DNA from: Brachionus manjavacas
Lineage: Eukaryota; Rotifera; Eurotatoria; Ploima; Brachionidae
Length of the DNA stretch: 64,000 nt
Assembly: GCA_019054805.1 (NCBI GenBank)
Contig: JAHQIY010000014.1
Coordinates: forward strand, 744,001 to 808,000
Reading direction: 5' to 3'
The notes below the pieces were generated by a model. That model saw only the letters and a program-made list of their open reading frames with translations, had not been told where the DNA came from and did no database searches. Positions 46,841-59,109 of the stretch are shown here, one piece after another. The stretch's first letter is position 1; each line of letters opens with the position of its first letter. Both the position numbers and the translations under genes were made by a program.

Positions 46841-48193
46841 CAAGATTGTATAAAAATGGGAAATAAATCTTAAAACTTTTTAGATCTCTGAGTCATTAAT
46901 TGATTTAAATTATTGATTTGAAATTAATTTATTATTCTCCTCGTTTAGCAACAGTCTCAGTTAGCTTTTTTTTTAGGTAAGACTTAAATTTTGAGAAATG
47001 TTTTCGAATCTTTTAAAAATTAAAAAGTCTAAAAATGTAGAGAATAGTATTCTTATAAAAAATCTTTTTATAAGGTTTTGTTAAATTTGGAACTTAAAAA
47101 CAAAAAAATAACGTTAGAGAAATCTTTTAACTGTCAAAATGCATCACCTTTCAGAGCCTTGTATTGATGAACATAATCACTTGAAAATGCACTTTGATTG
47201 AATAAAATTTCTGTTTAATTCGCAAAATTTTAACATGATGTCAAAAGGAATGTATCTCGCAAAATGTTAAATTTGAACATCGTAAATATTTTTTATTTTA
47301 ATTGAAGAAAACTTCACTTACACTATTTTATTAAACTTGTTTAAAGAGTAAATTCAACTTTTTTTATTTAATAATAAAACAAGAGTTTTTTAAAAAGCCA
47401 AAATTTAAAAATAAATGACTTTAGAAGATTTAAAAAAATATTCGAATGTTTTACAAATGAAAATTTTTAATTGTATAAAATTTTGTCACCTAAAAAAAAT
47501 CCGTGTTGAGTGTTAGTGGCCCACGCGAACATTTTGCGTCATTAATTGTGAGCTATGTGCGAATAACTCAGACTCTTACTCATAATCCAAAAAAAAACTG
47601 TCTGATTTTAAAATTAAGATCAAAGCAAACTTGTTTTTTTAATATTTATTCAGATTAAAACATTAAGTGATTCATTTTAATTTTCTTAGGAAAGGGTTAT
47701 TTTTCATTCCAATATAGATTCTGATTTAATTTTTGCTTTTGTTAAAACTAAAGACATGAATTTAAGATCTAAATAACGAATTTCTTAAAGAAATCGTTTA
47801 TTTTTTTTTAAGGTAAGATTTTAAAGCAAAGAAAGCTTTTAAATTTAACCTGGCAATAACATTATTTAATTGTAAATAAAACAGCAAAAGAAACTGAAAA
47901 CTGAAAAATACTTATGTTTGAAATTTGGAATTTTAAACTTTTTGAGCTTAAAACCCTTTATGAAACAGAACTTGCCATGAGTAGAAAAACAAGTTTGTCA
48001 ACGAAAAAAACTCAAAGGTAGACTTAATAAATAACTTTGCTTTAATGTAATGAACTTTTAACAGAAAAAGAAATTGAATACTGAAAAATATTTATATTTG
48101 AAATTCGGGATTTGAAAAAAAATGAAAAATAAGAATCATAGTTTGCCTATAAATTAATGCAACTGTAAAAAAAATTCTTAAAATTAACTAAAA
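46841..48193. other. AT-rich intergenic DNA, 5' flank of the mucin gene
   Basis: No gene or repeat recognised. Expected to hold the mucin promoter. Confidence 0.45.
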
Positions 48194-51100
48194 ATGAAAT
48201 TTATTTTCATTCTAGCTATAGGAATTAATTTGATAGAAAATTTGAGGGTAAATTTTAAAAATGGATTTAAAATTTTTTTAAATTAACAAAATGATAAAGG
48301 CTCAAGAATGCTCTTCCAAATACGATCCTTACATTACTACGTTTGACCAAGTGTAAGCATTTTAATATCTTATATTTGATCAAAAATCCTAATAATTTAA
48401 ATTCAAACCAGGCAATATGGATTTCAGTATAGTGGTGATCATTTCATTATGTACGATGATTTCAAGAATACAAGAGTGACATCCAGTTTTCAAGAATGCA
48501 ATTTTGGTTCGTGCAACTGTGCTGTTTATGTGCAAAAAAACAGAAAACTGATCTTTGCTGATTTCTGTAATGTACAGAGCTACACTTCTCCCACATCCAA
48601 ATTATATGGTGTCTCAGTCGAACAAAACTTTATTGGTCCCAAAGCCATTCGGGAAGTTCCACCATGTCCATTTATTTCTTCTCTAGATGAAGACAACAAA
48701 CAAACATGGGACTCAATACCAACAATTTTGGAAAGTTTTAAATGTGCTCGTCTACAAGGAAGCAATTATTACACTTATTATGCGGTAGAATACAATTCTG
48801 ATTAAATTTTTTATCAATTTTTTCTTTTAATTTTTTTATTAATTTTTTTTATCAATTTTTTTATCAAATTTCTCATTAATCTAATTTTTTTTATCAGATA
48901 CGAACTGTTGAAAACCACTTTGAAGATTCAATTTTGGTTAAATTTCAAATGAAAAATAGAGAAATGCCTATTTTGGCAATTAAAGCGCCCAATTCTGCTA
49001 ATCGTTCAACTGGTGGACTATGTGGTAGATGGGACGGAAACCAAGAGACTGATTTGTACGTTCTTGATCGACACGGTGTTGAATCTTTTGTATCAGTTTC
49101 AAATTTAACTTTAATCAGAGATTTTTGGAAGTAATGATTTTTTTTGAATTTATAAAAGTTAGTTTTAAAAAAAAATTTTTAAAAAGTTTAAATTCTGTTT
49201 ACAACAAACAAAATAGCCATTCGAAGCGCTGTGCTGAATGCATGCTCATGTCAGAACGAAGTTTCTATTGTCCATGTGATGATTTTAATTTGTTTGACCA
49301 AAACAATTACAATCTTCCTCCAAAAAGACTCAATTATTGCAAGGTACCAATGCATGTCTGTGTTGAAAAGTAAAAATTCATGCTCAAATAAATTCAAGAA
49401 TTAATTTTTTTCTAAAGACACTTTAACATCCAAACTCCTGATCAAAATACTTCTTCTTCAACTTCAAGCTCTTTTACTTCAACTCAATTACCACTTCAAA
49501 CTTCAACAATTCCAAATCCAGTAAATTCCATCATTTTAAACTGATCATCCATAATATTTTTACAATTAGATTAAATTCGAAGAAGCTTATGAAATTTGTT
49601 GGACGAGCTTAATGAATCAACCAGGTTTGAACAAAAGTTTGATCAATGGATGTTTGGATAGAAATACAACTATCCAATTTTGCATTAATGATGTCATGGT
49701 AAATATCAAATTTTAATTTTTCCAAAAATTCTTAGTTTATGTTTTGTCTTGAAAAAAAAAGTTATCAAGTGACCCATCTATTGTGAATGTTCACATCGAA
49801 TCATCTATAGATATGATCATTCAAAATATTCTTACGAATCAATCAAATTGTGATCTAGAAGATCTACAAATGCTTTGTCCGAATGGCTGTTCTGGAAACG
49901 GAGTTTGCAAATTTGGTGAATATTAATATATTCTAAAATTTTTTTAGAATTAAAAAAAATTTGGGGATTAAAACTTTTTTAAGTTTAGTTTAAAACTTAA
50001 GCAACAAGACAAGTACTTCTGTCTTTACCAAGCCAAGTAACGCTTCATTTTTTCATTTAAAGAAATCAAAAGTAAAAAAATCATTTTAATTAATTGCATT
50101 TCACTTAATTGATTTACCAAATTTTTTCTCAAAAATTCTCTCTAATTTAATAAGAATTACATTAATATTTTTATCAATAAAATCTTTTAGCTATTTTATT
50201 GAAATATTAGACAACTGATAGAATATCGAATCCATTCATGGCTAAATCAATTAATCAAAAGTGTACAAGAATAGGAAAAAAATTGCAGTAAAATATTCTC
50301 AATATTTTTTTGCCATTCCTCATTCATGGTTATAAATTTTTGACATAAAGCAAGAAATTTATTCTTTGAACCTTGTATTAATGTCATTTAAATTGTCACC
50401 TATTAAAAAAATTTTGCATTTAAATTCATTTTTATTTCTTGGCAAAATAAGATAACTATCTTCATTAATTTCATTAATTTTTTTAATAAATTTTTTTAAT
50501 TTTTAATAAATTAAGAACAGAGATGTCTCTTGCCCGGATTAATAAACCAAAATTGTTCTTATCCAGGTATTTTACAACTTTTTATCTTTAATTTTGTTTT
50601 CTAAAGTTTGATTTTAAGTAAAATGTGAATGCAATCAACCATTTGGTGGAAATGATTGCAGCCAAGATTTAACAAATATCGCAGAACTTACAATAAGTCC
50701 GCAGTTTTGTGATTTAAGAACAGAAAATTGTAGTCTAATCAATGGATTTGGTTATCCATTTTCTACAAGAGATCCAATCTATGTCAAACTTGAATACATT
50801 GAGGTATTTTTTTAATTTCAAATTTTCATCAAATTCTCAAATTTTGAATTTTTTAAATTTCGAATTTCAAGTATGACATTTACAATAGTGAACATGTGTT
50901 AACAGAGGCCTCAGTGGCCGACACAATCACTGACAACAATATTTTGATAGGGATTAATTCACTCAGCAGCCTAAATTTGTACAAAAACATTTATTTGATT
51001 GAAACTGATTTTGTCTCAAGAGAAAGTTTAGCTTACATTCGTATTTACATTAGTTATTCTAATGTGAGCTTTGTTAAATGGGCAAATATGACTTTGTATG

Positions 51101-52772
51101 ATTCTAAATGTCGCACTGAAGATCAAGAAAGTGGTAAATTGGTCTTTCGGAATGATAGATGCGATATTGAAGGTGTTTGCTACATTAGAAATCAAACAAG
51201 TCAATCAAATCCATATTTGATTTGTAATCCAGATGAATCGATCCATTCTTGGACTCTGGTACCAACACCTGATCCTCTGTGTAATGGAAAGAATGCGTGG
51301 ACGCCATGGTTTAATTATGACTCACCAGACACAGACGGAGGAGATTTTGAATTGTATCGTGATTATCAATATGGTTGTAAGTATCCCAGTGTTGTCCAAG
51401 CGAGAACAGTTGAAGGAGCAGTTGAGGCCAATCAAACTGGACAAGTCAATTGGCTTGTGCCATTATATGGATTTTTTTGCTTTAATCGAGAAAATGAAAA
51501 TGAGTGTGCTGACTATGAAATTAGACAATGTTGTGATCTAACAGATTTGTACACCTTTCCACCAACAACTAGTTCGAGCACAACAGAAAATTTGGAAACT
51601 TCAAAGACATCAAATGTTGTGTCATCAAGCACATCAACATCCACGACATCAACAACTACTACATCATCAACTACGACATCATCAACTACGACATCATCAA
51701 CTACGACATCATCAACTACGACATCATCAACTACGACATCATCAACTACGACATCATCAACTACGACATCATCAACTACGACATCATCAACTACGACATC
51801 ATCAACTACGACACCATCAACATCATCAACGACAAAGAAAACGTGAGTAAAATTTTCAAAAATTTATTTTTTTTGTTTTCCACAAAAACAAAACCCTTGA
51901 CATTATTTTTTTTTAAACTTTTCAAAACTATTCTCTTCATTTCATTTCATGTTTCTTTTCTTTTAAGATATTTTTTGATTTTGTTACCAGATATTTAAAG
52001 CGGCTGTAAAGTTTGGAGCAAAAAAAATTAAAGTAAATTGACGTCAATTTACGTAAAATTACGTAAATTAACCAAAAGTAGCAGTATTTTATAATATTTT
52101 TTTAAAAATGTTTGAAAATGCTAAACATTAATTTTTAAAATAATTGCTAGGAATTGAAAAAAAATGGTGTTTATTTTAATAAAACAAACCTTGCTTCAGT
52201 TTTTGCTGCAGACTTCACCGTCATTATTTTATTTTTAATTAAAGTTTAAGCCTCGTGGATAAATTGAAATGTAATATTAATTTTAAAAAAAGAGTAGAAA
52301 AAGTTAATATATTTAAAATTTTTCACTTATGAAATCTTTATTCGATTTAGAAATGTTTAGTTTTAGAAATAACATTTCACTATTCTTTGTCAAGTTAAAG
52401 TCTCGTGAGAATGTAGCTCAAATGCATATTTTACTTAATATATTGATTATCACACCATTTAAACCTTTAAAAAAAGAATATCTAAACGATAATCTATTAT
52501 TTTCGATAGATAAAAGCTTTTTACTAAATTAAACTTTAACAAAAAAAATAATTTTTGATATTTTAAACAGAACCACAAAGCCAACAGAAAACTTGTGCTA
52601 CAACAAAGACGGGTATTATCCAGACATCAAAAGTGGCTGTAAAAAGTTTTATCGATGTGTTTTTTATGGAACTGAAAAACAAGAGATTATCTATTTTGAC
52701 TGCCCAAGAGGAACACTTTACGATAAGGTTTATGGAATTTGCAATTTTGAAAATTTGGTTACATGCGCTTAA
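48194..52772 (+). CDS. secreted mucin-like protein: VWD, EGF, WxxW and chitin-binding domains
   Basis: Eleven exons (48194-48247, 48300-48352, 48412-48784, 48898-49130, 49217-49369, 49418-49520, 49570-49698, 49762-49915, 50619-50803, 50872-51842, 52571-52772) join in frame to 869 residues. A signal peptide (MKFIFILAIGINLIENLRAQ) is followed by a VWD domain (ECSSKYDPYITTFDQVQYGF ... GGLCGRWDGNQETDLY). Then come a Cys-rich segment, an EGF-like domain (CPNGCSGNGVC ... CECNQPFGGNDC), an unassigned region, and a mucin WxxW domain (WTPWFNYD near 622 to CC near 700). A Thr/Ser tract of SSTTT repeats follows, and finally a six-Cys peritrophin-A (CBM14) domain. It is probably an O-glycosylated, disulfide-linked barrier or matrix protein that binds chitin. 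The domain set is clear; the tissue is unknown. Confidence 0.9.
51661..51810 (+). repeat. 15-bp coding minisatellite in the mucin gene
   Basis: Ten perfect tandem copies of ACATCATCAACTACG, in frame, encode the repeating Thr-Ser-Ser-Thr-Thr mucin tract. Near-identity at synonymous positions points to recent expansion and probable length polymorphism. Diverged units flank it on both sides. Confidence 0.95.
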
Positions 52773-53139
52773 TATTTAAATCTCTAATAAGAACTCTTTT
52801 TAAAAATAAAGTTAAATGAAAATAAAAATTCAGAATTAATAAAATAAAAAAAAATTTTAAGATTTTTTACACATTTATTAAAGGCTTCAAGGTGCTTTGT
52901 TAAAGAAGCCAAAAACTGCTCCCCAAAATTTTATTTTGATATTAAAATGGCGATTATTTTGTGTAATCGAAAAAAAATTAGATGTAAATCGATTATAAAT
53001 TAGCAGTAAAAATAAACTGCATCTCGAAACAAAACGAGTTAAATCGTAAGAATATGGCACTTCTTTGCAATCTCATCAATTTCTCTACCATAAACCACTC
53101 ATCAAGCTTTGCTTTGAAAAGATTCAACAAATTTGCTTT
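52773..53139. other. AT-rich intergenic DNA
   Basis: 3' flank of the mucin gene; nothing recognised. Confidence 0.45.
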
Positions 53140-53487
53140 AACAATTATTATTATTATTATTATTTATTAGTTTAAAGCCCCATAGGTAAAATTACAAAAA
53201 ATTACATTAAATTCGAGTTAAATTTGAAAAAAAGAAAGAAAATTGCACTAGTGTTACTAAGTAAAAAAGTTTACTCTCAAAAGATCATTTAAAATTTTAT
53301 AAAAATAAAAGTAATCCAATTTTAGTTCCATATTGATTTTTATTTGCGAGCACACAAACTTAACCGAGTCAACAAAGCCACGATTTTTATCTAAAAATAT
53401 ATGATCAATTATGATTATTGAAGTCTTTGTACTATATTCCATCAAAGTGTATCTTTTTCTCTAGGTTCTTGAGCTGTTTGCAATATG
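53140..53487 (-). mobile_element. LINE 3' end with (AAT)n tail
   Basis: ATT repeats at 53144-53170 form the tail on the minus strand, preceded by the 3' UTR. A short frame at 53445-53257 (GFVDSVKFVCSQIKIN) resembles the C-terminus of the LINE at 43.8 kb (GLTDSINLCLNNI). The RTE-like element begins directly to its right. Confidence 0.6.
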
Positions 53488-55170
53488 ATTTTTTTTTTTT
53501 TCTTATTCACTCCTTGTGGAGCATAGGGTCATTACTTTTGATTTCCACTCAAGTCGATCTTTTGCCTTTACCCTTGCTTCTCCTCATGCCATACCCATTT
53601 CGATGAGCTCTTTCGTGATTGTTGACCTCCATGTTACTTCTGGTCGTCCAACCTTACGTCGCCCTTGAGGTGTCCATTGAAGGGCTCTTTTTGGTATCCG
53701 TGCTTCTTTCATTCTAAGTACATGCCCAAGCCATCGCAGTCTTTTGTTCTTAATGCATTGACTTAATGGCTCTGAATTTGTTCTTCTGTATAGGTCAGCA
53801 TTTGACAATGTCTCAGGCCAGTGTATCCCGAGAATCCTCCGCAGGCTTCCCGTGTGGAAGCTGTTAAGGCTTTTCCTGTCAGATTCACTCATCCCCCAAC
53901 ATTCACATCGGCTTTTACTACACTGTTGTATATTTTAAGCTTTGTTTCCTTGCTATAGCTTTTTGATTTCCATGCTGGTCGGAGTCTAGCAAAGACACTC
54001 TTTGCTTTAGCAAGTCTATTCTTAATATCTTTGTGTGTTCTCAACGTTGTGCTGATAGTGCTACCTGGGTATGTGAATTCATTTACACACTCGATTTGTG
54101 TACCATCGATGATGATCGGGGTATCCAATTTGGTGTTTATGCACATAACTTTCGTTTTGGCTCCATTTATTTCGAGTCCAGTTGGTTTAGCGTTGTTCGC
54201 CAAGTCTTGCGTCTTCATATGCATATGTGCTTCTGTATTAGATATTAGCACCAGATCATCCGCAAAGTCTAAGTCTTCAAGTTTTGCAGTTAATCCCCAT
54301 TGAATACCTCTCGCACTAACAGTAGTTTTGTTCATGACATAGTCAATCAATATTAGGAATAGTGTCGGAGAGAGAACGCACCCTTGTCTGACTCCTGTAC
54401 ACACTTTGAAACTCTCAGATTTTCCTTTTTCCAGAATCACGTTACACTCGAAATTCTCGTAGAAGAGTTTTATCAAGTTAACTATCTTCTATGGTAGGCC
54501 ATAAGATCTTAATATAGCCCACAAGGTTTCTCTGTATATGCTATCAAAGGCTTTGTTGAAGTCAATGAAGTTAACATACAGGGGGCTATTCCATTCCAGA
54601 CTTTGTTCTATGATTTTCCTTAGTGTAAATATCTGGTCTATTCATCCTCTGCCTCGTCTAAAACCTGCTTGTTCTTCTCTAAGTATAACATCCAAAGAAT
54701 TCCTGATTCTTTCCAGTATTATACTGCAGAACGCCTTGCTTGCTATTGGTAGCAGTGTTTTTCCTCGCCAATTGTCACATATCATTTTGTTACCTTTCTT
54801 TGGGAGCCTGACTATTAGGCCTTTTGACCAGTCCTCTGGAATTATTTCTTGCCGCCATATCTTACTGAAGAGGTCTTGCAATATCCCTACTGTGATCCTG
54901 CCATCAGCTTTTAACATTTCTGTTGTGACTCCGTCAATGCCGGGTGCTTTCCGGTTCTTCAGAGCCTTTATCGCAGATTCTATTTCTCTTAGGCTTGGCA
55001 CTTCGGTGTTTATATCGAAGTCAGTGCTAGCTGCTTCTGGTCTTAAAGACTCTAAAGGTGCTGGTCTATTTAGAACTTCTCTAAAGTGCTCAACCCATCT
55101 TTTCCCTTGCTATTTTTCAGTTGTTAGGATACGACCTTCTTTGTCTTTCACTAATGTTGTTTTTTTCTGT
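53488..55170 (-). mobile_element. LINE, RTE-like order of motifs, RT domain nearly complete, poly(A) tail
   Basis: On the minus strand: LKNRKAPGIDGVTTEMLKAD (about 54960), LPKKGNKMICDNWRG, EEQAGFRRGRG, FIDFNKAFDSI, TGVRQGCVLSPTLF, the catalytic FADDLVLISN (about 54260), and the terminal RLRWLGHVLRMKEARIPKRA with GRPEVTWRSTI (about 53720-53600). At least three in-frame stops interrupt an otherwise well-kept sequence. The element ends in a T run at about 53488-53501 on the plus strand, i.e. its poly(A) tail. The 5' end and endonuclease are missing. Confidence 0.85.
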
Positions 55171-55515
55171 GAAGGGCTTCAATTAAACAATAATTTTAGA
55201 GATTCGGTAGTACTTGTAGAGTATGTCCCACAGTCTATCTGGAATTCGATTAATTAGTTTAAAGAAAAGGCCATCTCTCCATAGCTTGTCAAAAGCTTTA
55301 CTAGCATCCAGAAAAAACGACATCATGAAGTTTAGATCCATTTTTCCTAAAGTAATTGATCGTTTCATTTACAATAAAATATGGATGCTTACATGATTAG
55401 TTTTTTTGTATCCAAATTGATTAACATGAATTTGATTGAAGCAGTCCATTTTACCAAGAAGCAAGGCTTCAAAGATTGTGGCAAACGAATTTGGCTCCGA
55501 AATAGGTCGAAAATC
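55171..55515 (-). mobile_element. LINE RT fragment of a second family
   Basis: Minus-strand reading gives NSFATIFEALLLGKMDCFNQ, NQFGYKKTNH and then FLDASKAFDKLWRDGLFFKL, the classical blocks upstream of the YADD motif. It does not overlap the RTE-like element in sequence family. It stops at about 55183, where that element begins. Confidence 0.75.
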
Positions 55516-57689
55516 ACTTGGTTCATTTGTAACAATATTTTAACAATAACTTTAACAATATACTTTAACAATATTTTATTGTATCCACTTACTACCTTAG
55601 CAATTTTAGAGAAAATAAATATTAATCATTAATTCCCCTACATTTTCTTCCGATCACTTAGTTAAGTAAAAAAGACATTTTCTCAATCTCCTTTCTTAAT
55701 AAATTTATCTCTTTAATTGATAAATTGATTTCCCTAAAAATGATAGGCTCTATATTTTACACAAATATATTTTAGTTTTCACTAAAGACAAAAAAATCTG
55801 TTTTAAACATTTTCCAAAGAAAAATAAACATATAAGCTTCTGTTAGAATAATAAACACTATTTTAACAAATAAAAACTATTTTTACCAATAATAAGTTAT
55901 TGTATAGTAAATATAAATAACAGCTCGCTAAGTCAAAAAATTAATTTTTCAAACATGAGCAAAATTTTGAATGATGATTCAAACGATTCTTCTTCTAATA
56001 AATCTTCAAAAAGTGGCTTAGACTGGATAGAAATTGAGAATAGTTTGACTGAAGAAGAAATTGAAAAACATTTTGAAAATTCAGTACCTAAAACTCAGGT
56101 CAACCAGACTTTTTGTAGGCATTTTATTGCCTTGTCAAAATGACGTAATATTTATTAGATTCTACTGAAAGAAACTTTGTAATGATTAAAGGTAAGTCAA
56201 ACAACGGTGGTCTACGGAACTAAATAAAAATTAGTTTTCTAAAAACTTTTTTTATTTGACTCGAATTTATTTATATTTACATGAAAACATTTCGTATTTG
56301 TCAAAAACTTTTCTTATTTATAATTATAATTTATGTATGTTAACAAAGCCTAAATGTATTTAATGTAATTTCGTGACGTAATTTGAAAATACATCAGTCG
56401 TTTTATTTTTTTTTAAACAACTCACATATTCTTGTAAATCTTGAAGAGAGGAATCCAAATATAAATATAAAATATTTTTCAAAAATTTTTTAACGGTTTT
56501 TTTTTAATTCAAAGTTTTTTTTGCTAATTCGGTAGAATTTTTCAAATTAGTAATTATGTTTGACAATTTTTGATCCGATGACGGAACAAGTTTGAACTGA
56601 CCTTATTTGCTAATCGTTTTCAGCGGGTCTTGATTAATAGAAAAAAATTTTACTAGAATTTTAAGATAGCCGATGGGTCCGTTGTCTAATGTTGTTATTT
56701 TTTATGGGTTAAGAGGTTAATGAGGTATCTACTCAATACCCAAAAATCCCACCCATTTCCCCCTAAAAATAAAATATTTAACATAATTAGACTGAAAGAA
56801 AAAAAATGATCACAATGACGTCATTTTTTATGAAAAATTTACAATTTTGTTTCTCCTTTTTTTACAAAAATAATTTGATTTTATTTGATAAAATATTCAT
56901 TCTGTTTTATCAAAAATCGTCAATATAATATGAATCAGAACAAACAAAAAGAAGTTAAAAAAAATATTCGATGGAAGATCTTGATAACGCAAAAAAAGAT
57001 GTTTTTGAAAAAAAATTGAACACTATTCAAGCTTTATATTTATTTAATATTCCGAGACAGATCTTTTTAACTATTATTTTTAACTAAAAAAAATCAAACA
57101 TAAAATTTATTTTGAATTCGTTAATAATTCGTTTAAATTTTTTTCTAAAAAGTCATGTTGTAGCGTTTATTTAAAAGAATAATAATAAAGAATGTTTTAA
57201 ATATTTATATTTTTAAAAATAACACTTAAAATTCTTTTTTTAATTCTTATTGGGCTAATTGGGTGAATTCGGTGAATATCCTGAAAAAGAGGTTAGTTCT
57301 CGGGCTAAATATTTACAAAATCAGGGGTAACTGGGTTAACCTAATTGGAGGTAAAGGGGTGACTAGAAAAAACTTATCTAATTCGGTGAGCATTTTTGGA
57401 GTTTTTGAATAAAATGAGTGCGAAATATGCAAAAAAAAAAAAATAGGCCACCCGGTTAGGCTCATTTACCATATTCAAAATAAAATTCTTTTTTTCTATT
57501 TAAAAATAAAACATATTTAGATTCACATTTTTCATATTTGGATTCAAAATTTTTAATTTTGATTTTTTCTATGGTTACGTAAATATTATACCAAAAGGAT
57601 ATTAGGCAATATTTGTTGAAACTGAAAAATACAAAAAATTAAGAAAAATAGTGATCAGTTTTATCACAGCTTTTTTTTATAGTCTCTTG
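55516..57689. other. AT-rich intergenic DNA
   Basis: No confident gene. An isolated 62-codon frame at 55955-56143 (MSKILNDDSNDSSSNKSSKS, then LTEEEIEKHFENSVPK) has protein-like composition. It could be a small gene or transposon remnant, but no continuing exon fits. Confidence 0.4.
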
Positions 57690-59050
57690 TCTCTTTGCAA
57701 TTGACTTTGACTTTACAAGGTCTTGATGGTCTTTGGACCTTGCTTGCTTCAGCTGACTCTAAATCATTTTCATCTTCAACACTTGAGCCCGCTTGCACTA
57801 TTTCCAGGTGTGTCAAACTTATCAGCATGATCCTGCTCCAGATTCATGCTGGGAAGACCAAGCTGTTTTCCAAAAGCTTTAGTTCTGGAAGAAGCTCTAT
57901 CTTTTCTGATACTAAGTACCTTGTGTTAGCCTGCTGTAACACGTGATCCAGATTTACAACAATACTCGCTTAAAAAACGTTATGTTTTTCGTGATCTCTC
58001 GATTTTCATTTCTAGCAGTAACTATCGTCCCTTTTAATTGAATCACACGATTCAGTGAGTGCTCAAACAGAGTTCAAAACTTGTCCATCTTTTCTTGCCT
58101 CAATGCAACCCAATCACCAATTTTTTGACTCACTGGCTGACCCTTTGTTAATGTCTTTGAATTAATCTTTCTAATTCTCTCATGATTGAAGTCTACCGCT
58201 TTCGCCATATTTTTTTTCCTATTAGAGACCTTGTCAATTGATTGTGGCAATTTAGTCAAATTGGTCCTTTTAAACATCATCTTTGCTGGAGCATAATTTG
58301 TGGAACAGAATGGAGTAGAATTATAAAATAGGCTCTTATAAAAAAGTTTATTTCTGACTTCTAATTCTTCCCTGCATCTTCGAGCCAGTCACTAGCTTTC
58401 TTAAATTGCGCATGAATCTCACACATTTGCCATTTGCTCTTGGCCAAAGGGGAGTTATTTCTTTTTGATGAATACCATTTCTCTACAATATAACCTAAAC
58501 TTTTTACCATTAAATGGTGGACCATTGTCTGTCCTTATCACTGACGGAATCCCAAAACATGCATATAAACTGTCCAACCTTGGTATTACTGTATCTCCTG
58601 AAGTCTACCTTACTATCTTAATTGTAGCAAATCTTGTACAGTCATCCATCAATGTAAAGACATAGTCACCTGTAGAAAGCGGTCCGAAAAAGTCAACACT
58701 CACCTCATCCCACGCTTTCGACGGCATTTCAGCCCATTCTATTGGTATCTTCACACGATTGACTGCTGTACTAACTTGACATCTCAGACACTTACCAACT
58801 ACGTCTTCCACCAACTTATCAATGCTGTGAAACCATACCTTAGACCTGAGATGTCTTTTTGTTTTAACGATGCCTAAATGTACTTAATGGGCCAGAACAA
58901 CATGCATTGACTTAGTTAGGACTTATTCTCGACCAAGTTAACTGTAAGACCGTAGTAGTCTTTTTCAAATTAATAATTTGGTTGTTTGTCACCTCTCTTT
59001 TGCGTCCCCAATCCATCCTTTGACCCTAGTTATAATGTCTTTATTATTGC
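57690..59050 (-). mobile_element. Gypsy-type LTR retrotransposon fossil, pol 3' part only
   Basis: The minus strand shows an integrase fragment: part of the zinc-binding region (CLRCQVSTAV), the start of the catalytic core (VSVDFFGPLSTGDY), and downstream C-terminal pol sequence. No gag, protease, RT or LTRs were found. The copy is broken in several places and clearly old. Confidence 0.75.
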
Positions 59051-59109
59051 TCTGTTCTACGATTCGGCGAATAATCTTGGTATCAATAACATTTTTTCAA
59101 TTTCAAGGT

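Noticed and set aside
51661-51810. CRISPR-like or regulatory tandem repeat
   Set aside because: Units are contiguous with no spacers, in frame, and encode the mucin Thr/Ser tract of a eukaryotic gene.
55955-56143. Small acidic protein gene
   Set aside because: No downstream exon keeps the frame open and no family is recognised; mentioned only as part of the intergenic entry.
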